64,000 bases of DNA from contig NZ_AP026966.1 in NCBI RefSeq assembly GCF_027923905.1, positions 1,799,001-1,863,000 on the forward strand, read 5' to 3'. Origin of the DNA: Massilia varians. Its GTDB lineage: Bacteria; Pseudomonadota; Gammaproteobacteria; Burkholderiales; Burkholderiaceae_D. Within the stretch, counting starts at the first letter, position 1. Every line of letters starts with the position of its first letter. Below the pieces are notes generated by a model. That model was not told the origin of the DNA, searched no databases, and worked only from the letters and a program-made list of their open reading frames with translations. Of the stretch, positions 55,991 to 64,000 are shown piece by piece. The position numbers and the translations under genes were made by a program.

Positions 55991-56503
55991 TTATAGATAG
56001 CGCTCGACGGCCGCCGTCAGCGACTCCCGGTCCGAATCCCCCTGGTAGCGTTCGCCGTTGATGAAGAAGCTCGGCGTCCCGCTCGCCCCCAGCGACTTTG
56101 CTTCTTCCGCCTGCGCCTGGACCCGCTCGCGGTGCCTGCGCTCGGCGATGTCGGCGTCGAAGCGCGCCGCATCCAGCCCCAGGCCCTGCGCCAGCAGCGG
56201 CAGCTGGCCCGGCGCCATCTGCGCCTGGTGCTCGAACAGGCTGTCGTGCATTTCCCAGAACTTGCCCTGGGCGCCCGCCGCCTCCGCCGCCTCGGCCGCG
56301 CTTTCCGCATACGGGTGCATGCCGAGCGGCAGGTGGCGGTAGACCAGCGCGATGCGCTCGCCATGCTGCTGCTGCAACCCGCTCAGTGTCGGGTGGGCCC
56401 GCGCGCAGTAGGGGCACTGGAAATCCCCATATTCGATGATGACGATGTCGGCATCGGGATTGCCGCGCACGTGGTCGCCTTCCACGATCTCTACCTGCCT
56501 CAT
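55991..56503 (-). CDS. DsbA-family thioredoxin-fold protein, cytoplasmic
   Basis: A 170-residue protein with the DsbA/thioredoxin-like fold: strand IVIIEYGDFQ runs into the redox motif C30-P-Y-C33, a helical insert follows, and the cis-proline loop is ASGTPSFFING. No signal peptide is present, so it probably works in the cytoplasm. Similar domains occur fused to NhaA antiporters or alone as 'DsbA family protein'. The ATG at 56503 (MRQVEIVEGDHV) follows GGAGCGGG; the longer frame to 56677 has no sensible sequence. It converges with adk. Confidence 0.85.
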   Translation of the reverse strand: MRQVEIVEGDHVRGNPDADIVIIEYGDFQCPYCARAHPTLSGLQQQHGERIALVYRHLPLGMHPYAESAAEAAEAAGAQGKFWEMHDSLFEHQAQMAPGQLPLLAQGLGLDAARFDADIAERRHRERVQAQAEEAKSLGASGTPSFFINGERYQGDSDRESLTAAVERYL

Positions 56504-56666
56504 GCCCGCTCCCGTGAATGTGATGGGTTGGATATTCGCACGCTGCTCCGCAGGCGCGCCGCCCGTTACCGCCCGACAATCATGTGAGGAAGTGTTTCGC
56601 GTGCGCCGATGGCGGGCATGCGGGCAGATAATGGACTGACCACTATCCATTCGCCCGAGGTGTACC

Positions 56667-57341
56667 ATGCGTCCCATCCAGTCCGTGATTGCCGTGCTGT
56701 TCGCGCTGGGGTCGGCGGCAGCGCTGGCCCAGAATCAGGTGCCGGCCCAGCCGCCGACCGGCAAGCCGGTCGACGACAGCGCCAGCTATGGCCCCGTGCT
56801 CGACCCGCAGCAGCCGACTGCGCCCACCACCCGGGAGCCGACCCGGGCCAGCACGCAGGCGGCGGGCGAGGCCCGGCCGCAGGCGCAGGAAGAGCGCGCC
56901 GGCCAGCCGCCAGTCACCAGCAAGCAGAACGACGTCGACCCATCGGCCCGTCCCGCTCCGGGAAGCGGGCAGCCGGCGACCCCGGCGCCGCCGCAGCCGC
57001 AGCCGCAGCCGCAAACCCAGCAGCCCAAGACCCAGCAGGAACTCCAGGGCAAGCCCGAGCGCCAGCAGCACACCAGGAAGCAGGCCCAGCGCCGTCCGGG
57101 CGCGGTCCAGCGCATCGACGCCACGCCCGGCATTCCCGCACCGGCGCCCGCGCCGATCCCGCGCGCCGGGGCGGCGGCTAGCTCCGTCGGTCCGCAGTCG
57201 AGCCAGGTAGTCAGCTGCGTGGGCGGCACCTGTACCGACGTCAACGGCACGACCTACAACGCGGGCGGTCCGGGCAATGTCGCGGTCAGCAGCAGCGGCC
57301 GCGCCTGCACGACCAACGGCACCACGGTGCAGTGCCTTTGA
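56667..57341 (+). CDS. Secreted Pro/Gln-rich low-complexity protein
   Basis: A 224-residue exported protein: a signal peptide (to about residue 22, ALAQ) then a long disordered part rich in Pro, Gln, Ala and Thr (about 23-170, for example PQPQPQPQTQQP). The last 45 residues differ: SCVGGTCTDVNGTTYNAGG and ACTTNGTTVQCL contain four cysteines in a small glycine/threonine-rich repeat-like region that may be a disulfide-stabilised cap. No family is recognised. Stands alone. Confidence 0.7.
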   Translation: MRPIQSVIAVLFALGSAAALAQNQVPAQPPTGKPVDDSASYGPVLDPQQPTAPTTREPTRASTQAAGEARPQAQEERAGQPPVTSKQNDVDPSARPAPGSGQPATPAPPQPQPQPQTQQPKTQQELQGKPERQQHTRKQAQRRPGAVQRIDATPGIPAPAPAPIPRAGAAASSVGPQSSQVVSCVGGTCTDVNGTTYNAGGPGNVAVSSSGRACTTNGTTVQCL

Positions 57342-57407
57342 TCCGACCGGATCATCGCGCTCGCGGGATGGTTTTTCCTGCCAAAAGTTCGTTACAATGC
57401 CGGCTGT

Positions 57408-57432
57408 TTGACGTTTACGTTAACGTAATGTC
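57408..57432. promoter_or_regulatory. Palindromic operator, LiuR-like, before the SDR gene
   Basis: A perfect 14-base palindrome, TTACGTTAACGTAA (57415-57428), lies just downstream of a TTGACG -35-like hexamer and about 50 bases before the gene. It resembles the sites of LiuR-type MerR regulators of branched-chain amino-acid degradation. The assignment is from memory of the motif and is not certain. Confidence 0.5.
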
Positions 57433-57481
57433 CGCGTAAGCCGTCATCACAGCGGCACTAGAACTTTTAAAAGGGAAAACC

Positions 57482-58240
57482 ATGCAAATTCAGAACAATG
57501 TGTTCATCGTGACCGGTGGCGCGTCGGGCCTGGGAGCAGCCACGGCGCGCATGATCACGGAAGCGGGCGGCAAGGTCGTCATCGCCGACGTGCAGGTCGA
57601 GGCCGGCGCCGCGCTGGCGGCCGAGTTGGGCGGGCAGTTCGTCAAATGCGACGTCACGCAGGAAGCGGACGGCCTGGCGGTCGTGGAAGCGGCCACCAAG
57701 CTGGGCAGCTTGCGCGGCCTGGTCAACTGCGCTGGCGTGGCGCCGGCCGTCAAGACCGTCGGCAAGGACGGTCCGCACCCGCTGGACGCCTTCCAGCGCG
57801 CGGTGAACATCAACCTGGTCGGTACCTTCAACATGTGCCGCCTGGCGGCCGACGCCATGGGCAAAACCGAAGCATCGGAATACGGCGAGCGCGGCATCAT
57901 CATCAACACCGCCTCGGTCGCGGCCTTCGACGGCCAGATCGGCCAGGCCGCCTACGGTTCCTCGAAAGCGGCGGTGGCCGGCATGACCCTGCCGATGGCG
58001 CGCGACCTGGCGCGCAGCGGCATCCGCGTGATGACCATCGCTCCGGGCATTTTCGAGACCCCGATGCTGATGGGCATGCCGCAGGAAGTGCGCGACTCGC
58101 TGGGCAAGATGGTGCCGTTCCCGCCGCGCCTCGGCATGCCGAAGGAGTACGCCCACCTGGCCAAGGCCATCATCGAGAACGTGATGCTCAACGGCGAAAC
58201 GATCCGCCTGGACGGCGCGATCCGCATGCAGCCGAAGTGA
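57482..58240 (+). CDS. 3-hydroxyacyl-CoA dehydrogenase, SDR family (HSD17B10-like)
   Basis: A classical short-chain dehydrogenase of 252 residues that binds [19 protein letters not shown] (nucleotide loop), [31 protein letters not shown] (serine, Tyr and Lys of the active site), and the end [12 protein letters not shown]. The PGIFETPM and [14 protein letters not shown] pieces are typical of type II 3-hydroxyacyl-CoA dehydrogenases, used for fatty-acid or isoleucine breakdown. AAGGGA precedes the ATG. A palindromic operator in the promoter fits control by a branched-chain degradation regulator. Confidence 0.88.
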   Translation: MQIQNNVFIVTGGASGLGAATARMITEAGGKVVIADVQVEAGAALAAELGGQFVKCDVTQEADGLAVVEAATKLGSLRGLVNCAGVAPAVKTVGKDGPHPLDAFQRAVNINLVGTFNMCRLAADAMGKTEASEYGERGIIINTASVAAFDGQIGQAAYGSSKAAVAGMTLPMARDLARSGIRVMTIAPGIFETPMLMGMPQEVRDSLGKMVPFPPRLGMPKEYAHLAKAIIENVMLNGETIRLDGAIRMQPK

Positions 58241-58286
58241 TCGTCTCCTGAACGCTCCTGCCAATTGTTGTACGATTGGCAGATGT

Positions 58287-58324
58287 CGGGCGCGTGGCGC
58301 AAGCCGCGCGCCCGTTTTGCTTTT
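58287..58324 (+). terminator. Rho-independent terminator between the SDR gene and ggt
   Basis: The stem CGGGCGCG / CGCGCCCG around a 12-base loop is followed by TTTTGCTTTT. It ends one base before the ribosome site of the next gene, so it might also act as an attenuator for ggt. Confidence 0.7.
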
Positions 58325-58335
58325 GGAGAAACGAT

Positions 58336-60120
58336 TTGAACGACACGAAGTTGCGCGCTACCGTCCTGGCCCTGGCGCTGGCCTTTACCGCCCAGCCGTT
58401 GCTGGCGCAGGATACCCGCCAGGCAGCCCCGGAAGCCGCCACCGGCTACACCGCCAAGGCCGGCTGGCCCGCCAAGAAATACATGGTGGCCGCGGCCAAT
58501 CCGCTGGCGGTGCAGGCCGGCTACCAGATCCTGCAACAGGGCGGCAGCGCGATCGACGCGGCAATCGCCACCCAGCTGGTGCTGACCCTGGTCGAGCCGC
58601 AGTCGTCCGGCATCGGCGGCGGCGCTTTCCTGGTCCACTACGACGGCCGCAAGACCCAGGCCTTCGATGGCCGCGAGACCGCGCCCTCGAAGGCCGACGA
58701 GCGCCTGTTCCAGCGTCCCGACGGCACGCCGCTGTCGCGCGTCGAGGGCATCGTCGGCGGCCGTTCGACCGGCGCGCCGGGCGTGCTGCGCATGCTCGAA
58801 CTGGCGCACAAGGAGCACGGCAAGCTGCCCTGGAAGACGCTGTTCGCGCCCGCCATCCGCTTGTCGGAACAGGGCTTCGCGGTCAGCCCGCGCCTGCACG
58901 CGCTGCTGTCCGGCGACCGTTACCTGCGCCAGGATCCGGAGGCCGCGCGCTACTTCTACGGCAACGGCGGCCAGCCCTGGCCGGTCGGCCACATCCTGAA
59001 GAACCCGGCGCTGGCCGCCACCTTGCGCGAGATCGCCGAGGGCGGCGCCGATGCCTTCTATACCGGCCGGATCGCGCGCGACATCGCCGCCAAGGTGCAG
59101 GGCCACCCCACCAACCCGGGCCTGCTCAGCGCCGCCGACATCGCCGCCTACCAGCCGAAAGTGCGCACCCCGGTGTGCAGCGATTATCGCGCCTACACGG
59201 TATGCGGCATGCCGCCGCCTTCTTCCGGGGGCATCGCCGTCGCCCAGATGCTGGGCATGTTCGAGACCTTCGACATGAAGGCGCTCGCGCCGGCCAATGG
59301 CGTGCCCGGGCCGGATGCGGTGCACGTGTTCAGCGAAGTGGGGCGCCTGGCCTACGCGGACCGCAACCGCTACGCCGCCGACAGCGACTTCGTGCCGCTG
59401 CCCGGACGCGGCGTGCCCAGCCTGATCGACAAGACCTACCTGGCCACGCGCGCCAAACTGGTGGGGACGCGCTCGATGGGCGAGGCGCCGGCGGGCAAGC
59501 CGCCCGGCATGGAGATGGCCTGGCACTGGGGCAAGGACAACGCCATCGAGACGCCATCGACCTCGCACCTGTCGGTGGTCGACGGCTACGGCATGGGCCT
59601 GGCGATGACCACGACCGTCGAGGATGCCTTCGGCTCGCGCCAGATGGTGGACGGCTTCATCCTCAACAACCAGTTGACCGATTTCTCGTTCGCTTCAAGG
59701 GACGCCGACGGCCCGATCGCCAACCGGGTGGAAGCCGGCAAGCGCCCGCGCAGCGCGATGTCGCCCACGGTCGTGTTCGACCGCAAGAGTGGCAAGCTGG
59801 TCCTGACGGTCGGTTCGCCCGGCGGCCCGGCCATCATCAACTACGTCGCCAAGGTGCTGGTCGGGACGCTCGACTGGGACATGAACGTGCAGCAGGCGAT
59901 CGCGATGCCGAACTTCGGCAGCCGCAACGGCCCGACCGAGCTCGAAGCGGGGCGCTTCCCGTCGACCACCATCGAGGCGCTGGGTGCGCGCGGCCACAAA
60001 GTGCGCCTGGGCGAGCAGACCTCGGGCCTGCACGGCATCCAGCGCATCCAGGTGCACGGCGTGCCGCTGTGGTACGGCGGGGCCGATCCGCGCCGCGAAG
60101 GCGTGGCGCAGGGGGACTGA
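58336..60120 (+). CDS. ggt: Gamma-glutamyltransferase
   Basis: A periplasmic N-terminal-nucleophile enzyme that cuts glutathione and transfers or hydrolyses the gamma-glutamyl group; the precursor splits itself. The 594-residue protein starts with a signal peptide (to about residue 25, LLAQD). The nucleophile is T409 in TPSTSHLSVVDGYG, where self-cleavage would release the small subunit. The substrate loops QSSGIGGGAFLVHYDG and TVGSPGGPAIINY are present. The TTG at 58336 is chosen because GGAGAA lies five bases upstream and it directly opens the signal peptide. Confidence 0.92.
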   Translation: MNDTKLRATVLALALAFTAQPLLAQDTRQAAPEAATGYTAKAGWPAKKYMVAAANPLAVQAGYQILQQGGSAIDAAIATQLVLTLVEPQSSGIGGGAFLVHYDGRKTQAFDGRETAPSKADERLFQRPDGTPLSRVEGIVGGRSTGAPGVLRMLELAHKEHGKLPWKTLFAPAIRLSEQGFAVSPRLHALLSGDRYLRQDPEAARYFYGNGGQPWPVGHILKNPALAATLREIAEGGADAFYTGRIARDIAAKVQGHPTNPGLLSAADIAAYQPKVRTPVCSDYRAYTVCGMPPPSSGGIAVAQMLGMFETFDMKALAPANGVPGPDAVHVFSEVGRLAYADRNRYAADSDFVPLPGRGVPSLIDKTYLATRAKLVGTRSMGEAPAGKPPGMEMAWHWGKDNAIETPSTSHLSVVDGYGMGLAMTTTVEDAFGSRQMVDGFILNNQLTDFSFASRDADGPIANRVEAGKRPRSAMSPTVVFDRKSGKLVLTVGSPGGPAIINYVAKVLVGTLDWDMNVQQAIAMPNFGSRNGPTELEAGRFPSTTIEALGARGHKVRLGEQTSGLHGIQRIQVHGVPLWYGGADPRREGVAQGD

Positions 60121-60133
60121 GCGGAACATCCGG

Positions 60134-60742
60134 ATGCCGCACCCGTCGACCGCCGCCGCCTACGACCAGCTGGCCGAACGCTGGCTGGACGGGGTATTCG
60201 ACGGCAGCAACGGCCTGCGCCAGCACCAACGGGCGCTCGCTTTTCTGGCGCCGGCGGCCGGCGGCTGGGCGCTCAACGTCGGCTGCGGCTGCAGTAGCCG
60301 CTTCAACCGGCTGCTGCGCACGCATGGCCTGCGCATCGAAGGCGTCGACGTGTCGGCGCGCATGCTCGAACTGGCCCGGGCCGCCGACCCGGAAGTGGTC
60401 CTGCACCATGCCGACATCCGCGACTGGCCGCTTCCCCGCAGCTACCGTTTCATGACGGCGTGGGACAGCATCTGGCATGTCCGCCTGGCGCAGCAGCGCG
60501 CCCTCATGCGCAAGCTGCTGCGCGCGCTCGAGCCGGGCGGCGTGTTCATCTTCAGCGCGGGCGGCACGGACGAGGCCGGCGAGCATGTCGACGCGACGAT
60601 GGGCCCCGAGCTCCGTTACAGCACGTTGGGGATACGGGGCCTGCTTGCGCTCATCCACGAAGCGGACTGCGATTGCCGCCACCTCGAATTCGACCAGCAT
60701 CCCGAACAACACCTGTTCGTCATTGTGCAACGTCGAGCATGA
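60134..60742 (+). CDS. Class I SAM-dependent methyltransferase
   Basis: A 202-residue methyltransferase: motif I is WALNVGCGCSSRF (about residues 42-54, where Cys stands in part of the usual GxGxG), followed by acidic EGVDVSARMLELA, motif II HADIRDWPL, and LRALEPGGVFIFSAGG. The substrate is unknown. It begins 13 bases after ggt and is probably in the same transcript. Confidence 0.8.
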   Translation: MPHPSTAAAYDQLAERWLDGVFDGSNGLRQHQRALAFLAPAAGGWALNVGCGCSSRFNRLLRTHGLRIEGVDVSARMLELARAADPEVVLHHADIRDWPLPRSYRFMTAWDSIWHVRLAQQRALMRKLLRALEPGGVFIFSAGGTDEAGEHVDATMGPELRYSTLGIRGLLALIHEADCDCRHLEFDQHPEQHLFVIVQRRA

Positions 60743-60745
60743 CGA

Positions 60746-60773
60746 TACATCATTGCTTAATTGCAATGATGTA
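60746..60773. other. AT-rich perfect hairpin after the methyltransferase gene
   Basis: TACATCATTGC and GCAATGATGTA form a perfect 11-base-pair inverted repeat around six bases, four bases after the stop codon. No long T-run follows. It could be a terminator or a protein-binding dyad for the patatin gene downstream. Confidence 0.5.
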
Positions 60774-60867
60774 CCTTTCAACAAGGAGGGGGCTGCCAAC
60801 GTCGGCGAAAACCAACTTCCCAGTATTTATTTCCCAAGAGATACCCGACTTTTGCTAAGCTGCGCGG

Positions 60868-62037
60868 GTGGACAGTGGAGCAAAAACAGGCCTGGTCCTC
60901 ACAGGCGGTGGAGCACGCGCCGCCTATCAGGCCGGCGTGATGCATGCGATCGCCCGCATTCTTGCCGACGCCGGCCGTCCGGCCCTGCGCTCGCCCTTCG
61001 ACATTATCTGCGGCACCTCGGCCGGCGCGCTCAACGCCACCGCGCTGGCCTGCCGCGCCGACGACTTCAGCAGCGCCGTGCGCGGCCTGCTGAACGTCTG
61101 GGAAGGCGTCAACGCCCACCAGGTCTACCGCGCCGATTCGCTGGGCGTGCTGCGTTCGGGCGCGCGCTGGCTGTCGCTGCTGTCCTTCGGCTGGCTGCTG
61201 CGCAAGTGGCACGCCTCGCCGCCCCAGTCGCTGCTCGACAACACCCCGCTGGCCGGCCTGCTGCACCGCGTCCTCGACCTGCCGCGCCTGGATGCCGCGC
61301 TGGCCGACGGCGTCCTGCATGCGCTGGCGATCACCGCGTCCTCGTATAGCAGCGGGCATCACATCACCTTCTACCAGGCCGCGCGCGAGATCGCGCCCTG
61401 GCTGCGACACCAGCGCCTGGCGTTGTCGACCCAGATCAGCGTCGAGCACCTGCTGGCCTCCAGCGCCATTCCCTTCATCTTTCCGGCGGTGCCGCTCTAC
61501 CTGGGCGGACGGCGCGAATACTGCGGTGACGGCTCGATGCGCCAGCTGGCGCCGATCGCGCCGGCCATCCACCTGGGCGCGGCGCGGGTGCTGGTGGTGG
61601 GGGCGGGGCGCATGTCGGAGCGCGCGGTCGACCCGGCGCCGAACACCGGCTATCCGAGCCTGGCGCAGATCGCCGGCCATGCGCTGTCCTCGATCTTCCT
61701 CGACAGCCTGGCCGCCGACATCGAGCGCCTGCAGCGCGTCAACCAGACGCTCGAGCGCGTGCCGCCGGAGGCCCGCGCGGCGCTGCCGCTGCGCCGCGTG
61801 GAGCTCCTGGTGATCGCGCCGTCCGAACGCCTCGACGACATCGCGCTGCGCCACGTGCACAGCCTGCCGTCGCCGGTGCGCACGCTGCTGGGCGGGATCG
61901 GCGCGCTCGAGACCCGCGGCGCGGCGCTGGCCTCCTACCTGCTGTTCGAGGGCAGCTATACGCGCGAGCTGATCCGACTCGGCGAACGCGATACCCTGGC
62001 CCGGCGCGACGACGTGCTGGCCTTCTTCCCCGCATGA
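60868..62037 (+). CDS. Patatin-like phospholipase
   Basis: A lipid acyl hydrolase of 389 residues with a Ser-Asp dyad: oxyanion loop LTGGGARAAYQAG at the N-terminus, nucleophile S51 in CGTSAGALN, and D221 in the DGSM motif. No signal peptide is seen. The GTG at 60868 places the oxyanion glycines near residue 12, as usual, although no ribosome site is obvious. It overlaps the next gene (ATGA). This class acts on phospholipids or storage lipids. Confidence 0.88.
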   Translation: MDSGAKTGLVLTGGGARAAYQAGVMHAIARILADAGRPALRSPFDIICGTSAGALNATALACRADDFSSAVRGLLNVWEGVNAHQVYRADSLGVLRSGARWLSLLSFGWLLRKWHASPPQSLLDNTPLAGLLHRVLDLPRLDAALADGVLHALAITASSYSSGHHITFYQAAREIAPWLRHQRLALSTQISVEHLLASSAIPFIFPAVPLYLGGRREYCGDGSMRQLAPIAPAIHLGAARVLVVGAGRMSERAVDPAPNTGYPSLAQIAGHALSSIFLDSLAADIERLQRVNQTLERVPPEARAALPLRRVELLVIAPSERLDDIALRHVHSLPSPVRTLLGGIGALETRGAALASYLLFEGSYTRELIRLGERDTLARRDDVLAFFPA

Positions 62038-64000
62038 GCGCGCTGCTTCGACTGTTCGCGGCGGCGCTGCTGCTGGTGCTGGGGGCGGGCGCGCTGGCCG
62101 GCCCGCTGCGCCCGACCCTGCGTTTCCAGCACCTGTCGGTGGCCGAGGGCCTGGCCCAGGAGACGGTGCTGGCGGTGGTGCAGGACCGCGACGGCTTCAT
62201 GTGGTTCGGCACCCAGCACGGCCTGTCGCGCTTCGACGGCTACCGCGTCATCAACTACCGCACCGTGCCCGGCAAGCCGCGCTCGCTGTCGAACAGCTGG
62301 GTGCGCGTGCTGCACCTGGACCGCCACGGCCGCCTGTGGCTGGGCACCGACGGCGGCCTGAACCTGTACGACCCGGTGACCCAGTCCTTCACCCTGTTCG
62401 TGCCGGAAGAGACCGCCCGGCGCGGCAATGGCAACCGCCACATCAACGCCATCATCGGCGACGGCCGCGACGGCCTGTGGATCGGCACCAACGACGGACT
62501 GCAGTATTTCGACACCACGCTGCGCCGCTTCACCACCTGGCACCACGAGCGCGGCAACGAAGCGAGCCTGAGCGACGACAACGTCAATGCGCTGGCGCTG
62601 GACGCAGGCGGGCGCCTGTGGATCGGCACCGGCGGCGGACTCGACAGCCTGGCCACCGGCCCGGGCGCCGGGCGCGCCCGCATCGAGCACCATCCTTCCG
62701 ACCTGGGGCCGCGCGGCAATCCGGTGCATGCGCTGATGGTGGACGGCCAGCAGCGCCTGTGGATCGGGCGCCTGGGCGGGCTGGAACGGCGCGTGCTCGA
62801 GGGACCGGAGGCGGGCAAGCTGCGCCGCTTCGGCCTCGAGGACGGCATCGGCCCGTGGTGGATCACGACCCTGTACCGCGATGCCGCCAACGAGATCTGG
62901 ATCGGCACCCACGACGACGGCCTGCTGCGCTGGCGCGGCCACGAGGACAAATTCGAGAGCCACCGCCACGTGGTCAGCGACCGCCACAGCCTGGGCGACA
63001 ACCAGGTCGCTTCGCTGTACCGCGACCGTCTCGGCACCTTCTGGGTCGGCACCTGGTACGCCGGCGTGTCGCGCGTGGACCTGGGCAGCGGCGGCTTCGC
63101 CCGCATCGTGCGCCGTGGCGACCTGCCCGACACCCTGGCCGACAACAAGGCGCGCGCGCTGCTCGGCGACGGCAACAAGCTCTGGGTCGGCACCGCCACC
63201 GCGCTCAACCACGTCGACCCGGCCACCGGCGAAGCCAGCGTCTACCGCCCCGATCCGCGCAATCCGAACAGCCTGGCCGACCTGCCGGCCAGCGCGCTCG
63301 CGCGCGACGGCGCCGGCCGCGTGTGGATCGGCAGCCGCACCGGCCTGACCTCGTTCGACCCCGTCAGTCGCCGTTTCGAGCGCCTGGCGCTGTCGGGCGA
63401 CGCCGACGCCAACAACGTGCGCGCCCTGTATGCCTCGCCGGACGGCGGCATCTGGGTCGCCACCCGCGGCGGCCTGCACCGGCTCGACCCGGCCACCCGC
63501 AAGACCGAGCACTGGCGCCACGACCCGGGCAAGTCCACCAGCCTGGCCGACGATATCGTGCGGCCGATGCTGCTGGACCGGCGCGGCCGCATGTGGATCG
63601 GCACCTTCGACGGCCTCGACCTGATGGACCGCGCCAGCGGGCGCTTCCGCCACTTCCGCCACGATCCCTACGACGCCGCCAGCCTGAGCCACGACGAGGT
63701 GCACGCGCTGTTCGAGGACAGCCGCGGCGACGTCTGGGTCGGCACCGCGGTGGGCCTGAACCGCATGGTCACCGCGGCCGACGGATCGGTGAGCTTCGTG
63801 CGCTACACCACGCGCGAAGGCCTGCTCGACGACGCGGTCGCGGCGATCCTGGAGGACGGCGACGGCCGCCTGTGGGTCAGCACCACCAGCGGCATTTCCT
63901 GCTTTGATCCTGCCGCCAACCGCTGGCGCAACTACACGGCCGCCGACGGGCTCACCGAGGGCGCCTTCTTCGACTCGTCGGCGGTGCGCGGCCCGGACGG
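62034..64000 (+). CDS. Two-component regulator propeller protein (partial, runs off the window)
   Basis: The open frame continues to the window edge; 655 codons are visible. After a signal peptide (about residues 1-22) come at least 13 propeller repeats of the type RLW(I/L)GT..GL..FD, for instance FMWFGTQHGLSRFD and RMWIGTFDGLDLMD, enough for two seven-bladed sensors (Reg_prop). In full-length relatives a Y_Y_Y domain, a transmembrane helix and a kinase or diguanylate cyclase follow. Which output domain this one has cannot be seen. The ATG overlaps the patatin stop, so the two are probably co-expressed. Confidence 0.85.
   Translation, partial: MSALLRLFAAALLLVLGAGALAGPLRPTLRFQHLSVAEGLAQETVLAVVQDRDGFMWFGTQHGLSRFDGYRVINYRTVPGKPRSLSNSWVRVLHLDRHGRLWLGTDGGLNLYDPVTQSFTLFVPEETARRGNGNRHINAIIGDGRDGLWIGTNDGLQYFDTTLRRFTTWHHERGNEASLSDDNVNALALDAGGRLWIGTGGGLDSLATGPGAGRARIEHHPSDLGPRGNPVHALMVDGQQRLWIGRLGGLERRVLEGPEAGKLRRFGLEDGIGPWWITTLYRDAANEIWIGTHDDGLLRWRGHEDKFESHRHVVSDRHSLGDNQVASLYRDRLGTFWVGTWYAGVSRVDLGSGGFARIVRRGDLPDTLADNKARALLGDGNKLWVGTATALNHVDPATGEASVYRPDPRNPNSLADLPASALARDGAGRVWIGSRTGLTSFDPVSRRFERLALSGDADANNVRALYASPDGGIWVATRGGLHRLDPATRKTEHWRHDPGKSTSLADDIVRPMLLDRRGRMWIGTFDGLDLMDRASGRFRHFRHDPYDAASLSHDEVHALFEDSRGDVWVGTAVGLNRMVTAADGSVSFVRYTTREGLLDDAVAAILEDGDGRLWVSTTSGISCFDPAANRWRNYTAADGLTEGAFFDSSAVRGPD

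Noticed and set aside
61956..63704. 582-codon minus-strand frame opposite the propeller gene
   Set aside because: The plus strand has 13 recognisable propeller repeats; the minus frame is only their repeated shadow.

Overview
The window is GC-rich, densely coded chromosomal DNA with mostly single-copy housekeeping genes. Gene content and order (cmk-rpsA-ihfB-lapA-lapB-rfaE1, cysM, xseA, exbB-exbD-lpxK-Trm112-kdsB-adk) fit a betaproteobacterium of the Oxalobacteraceae, most like Massilia or a close relative. That assignment rests on protein recognition, not on a database search. I saw no rRNA, tRNA, CRISPR array, prophage or complete insertion sequence.

Layout. 1-5.6 kb: translation and envelope core (end of cmk, rpsA, ihfB, lapAB, heptose kinase, a ComEA-like helix-hairpin-helix protein). 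5.6-15.9 kb: secreted M28 peptidase, cysM, a small HTH-like protein, then a tightly coupled leftward operon moxR / DUF58 / transglutaminase / mltB, and a histone-deacetylase-like amidohydrolase. 16-19.2 kb: two tandem, very similar secreted cysteine-containing proteins that look like alpha/beta hydrolases, followed by an overlapping membrane-tethered gene. 19.5-23.7 kb: the GTPase RbgA, a membrane protein and an M1 peptidase. 23.8-28.1 kb: cobalamin riboswitch, btuB, btuF, dsbA. 28.7-34 kb: an OmpR-family two-component pair whose kinase and regulator genes, both leftward, flank three rightward envelope genes. 34-42.4 kb: S9 peptidase, dmlA/dmlR, an alpha/beta hydrolase, a LytS/LytTR pair and a RidA-like lipoprotein. 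42.5-46.8 kb: a DctB-like kinase and FixJ-like regulator divergent from a KgtP-like transporter. 46.8-49.2 kb: a dmeR / DUF1289 / dmeF metal-efflux operon and sodB. 49.3-56.5 kb: xseA, a 1.26-kb non-coding region, exbBD-lpxK-kdsB, adk and a DsbA-like protein. 56.7-64 kb: a Pro/Gln-rich secreted protein, an SDR dehydrogenase, gamma-glutamyltransferase, a methyltransferase, a patatin, and the start of a two-component propeller protein that runs off the window.

The most striking signal lies in the xseA-exbB intergenic region (50809-51841). Seven copies of a 60-bp module lie on the same strand. In every copy an IHF-consensus-like site begins exactly 42 bp before a DnaA box (TTATCCACA or TTGTCCACA). 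Six of seven also carry a TTNNNCACA half-box exactly 12 bp before the strong box, and the box is followed at a fixed distance by TGTG. No dnaA, dnaN or other origin genes are nearby, so I read this as a possible DnaA-titrating or DnaA-inactivating locus (functionally like datA or DARS of E. coli), or as a DnaA/IHF-controlled region upstream of exbB. The window also encodes the IHF beta subunit.

Other notable structure: a dispersed REP-like palindrome family at four intergenic sites, one copy carried inside a MITE-like element that split the adk terminator; a shared direct-repeat-like site at both ends of the split two-component locus; and an RcnR-type sensor with the full His-Cys-His-His ligand set facing a G-tract operator.
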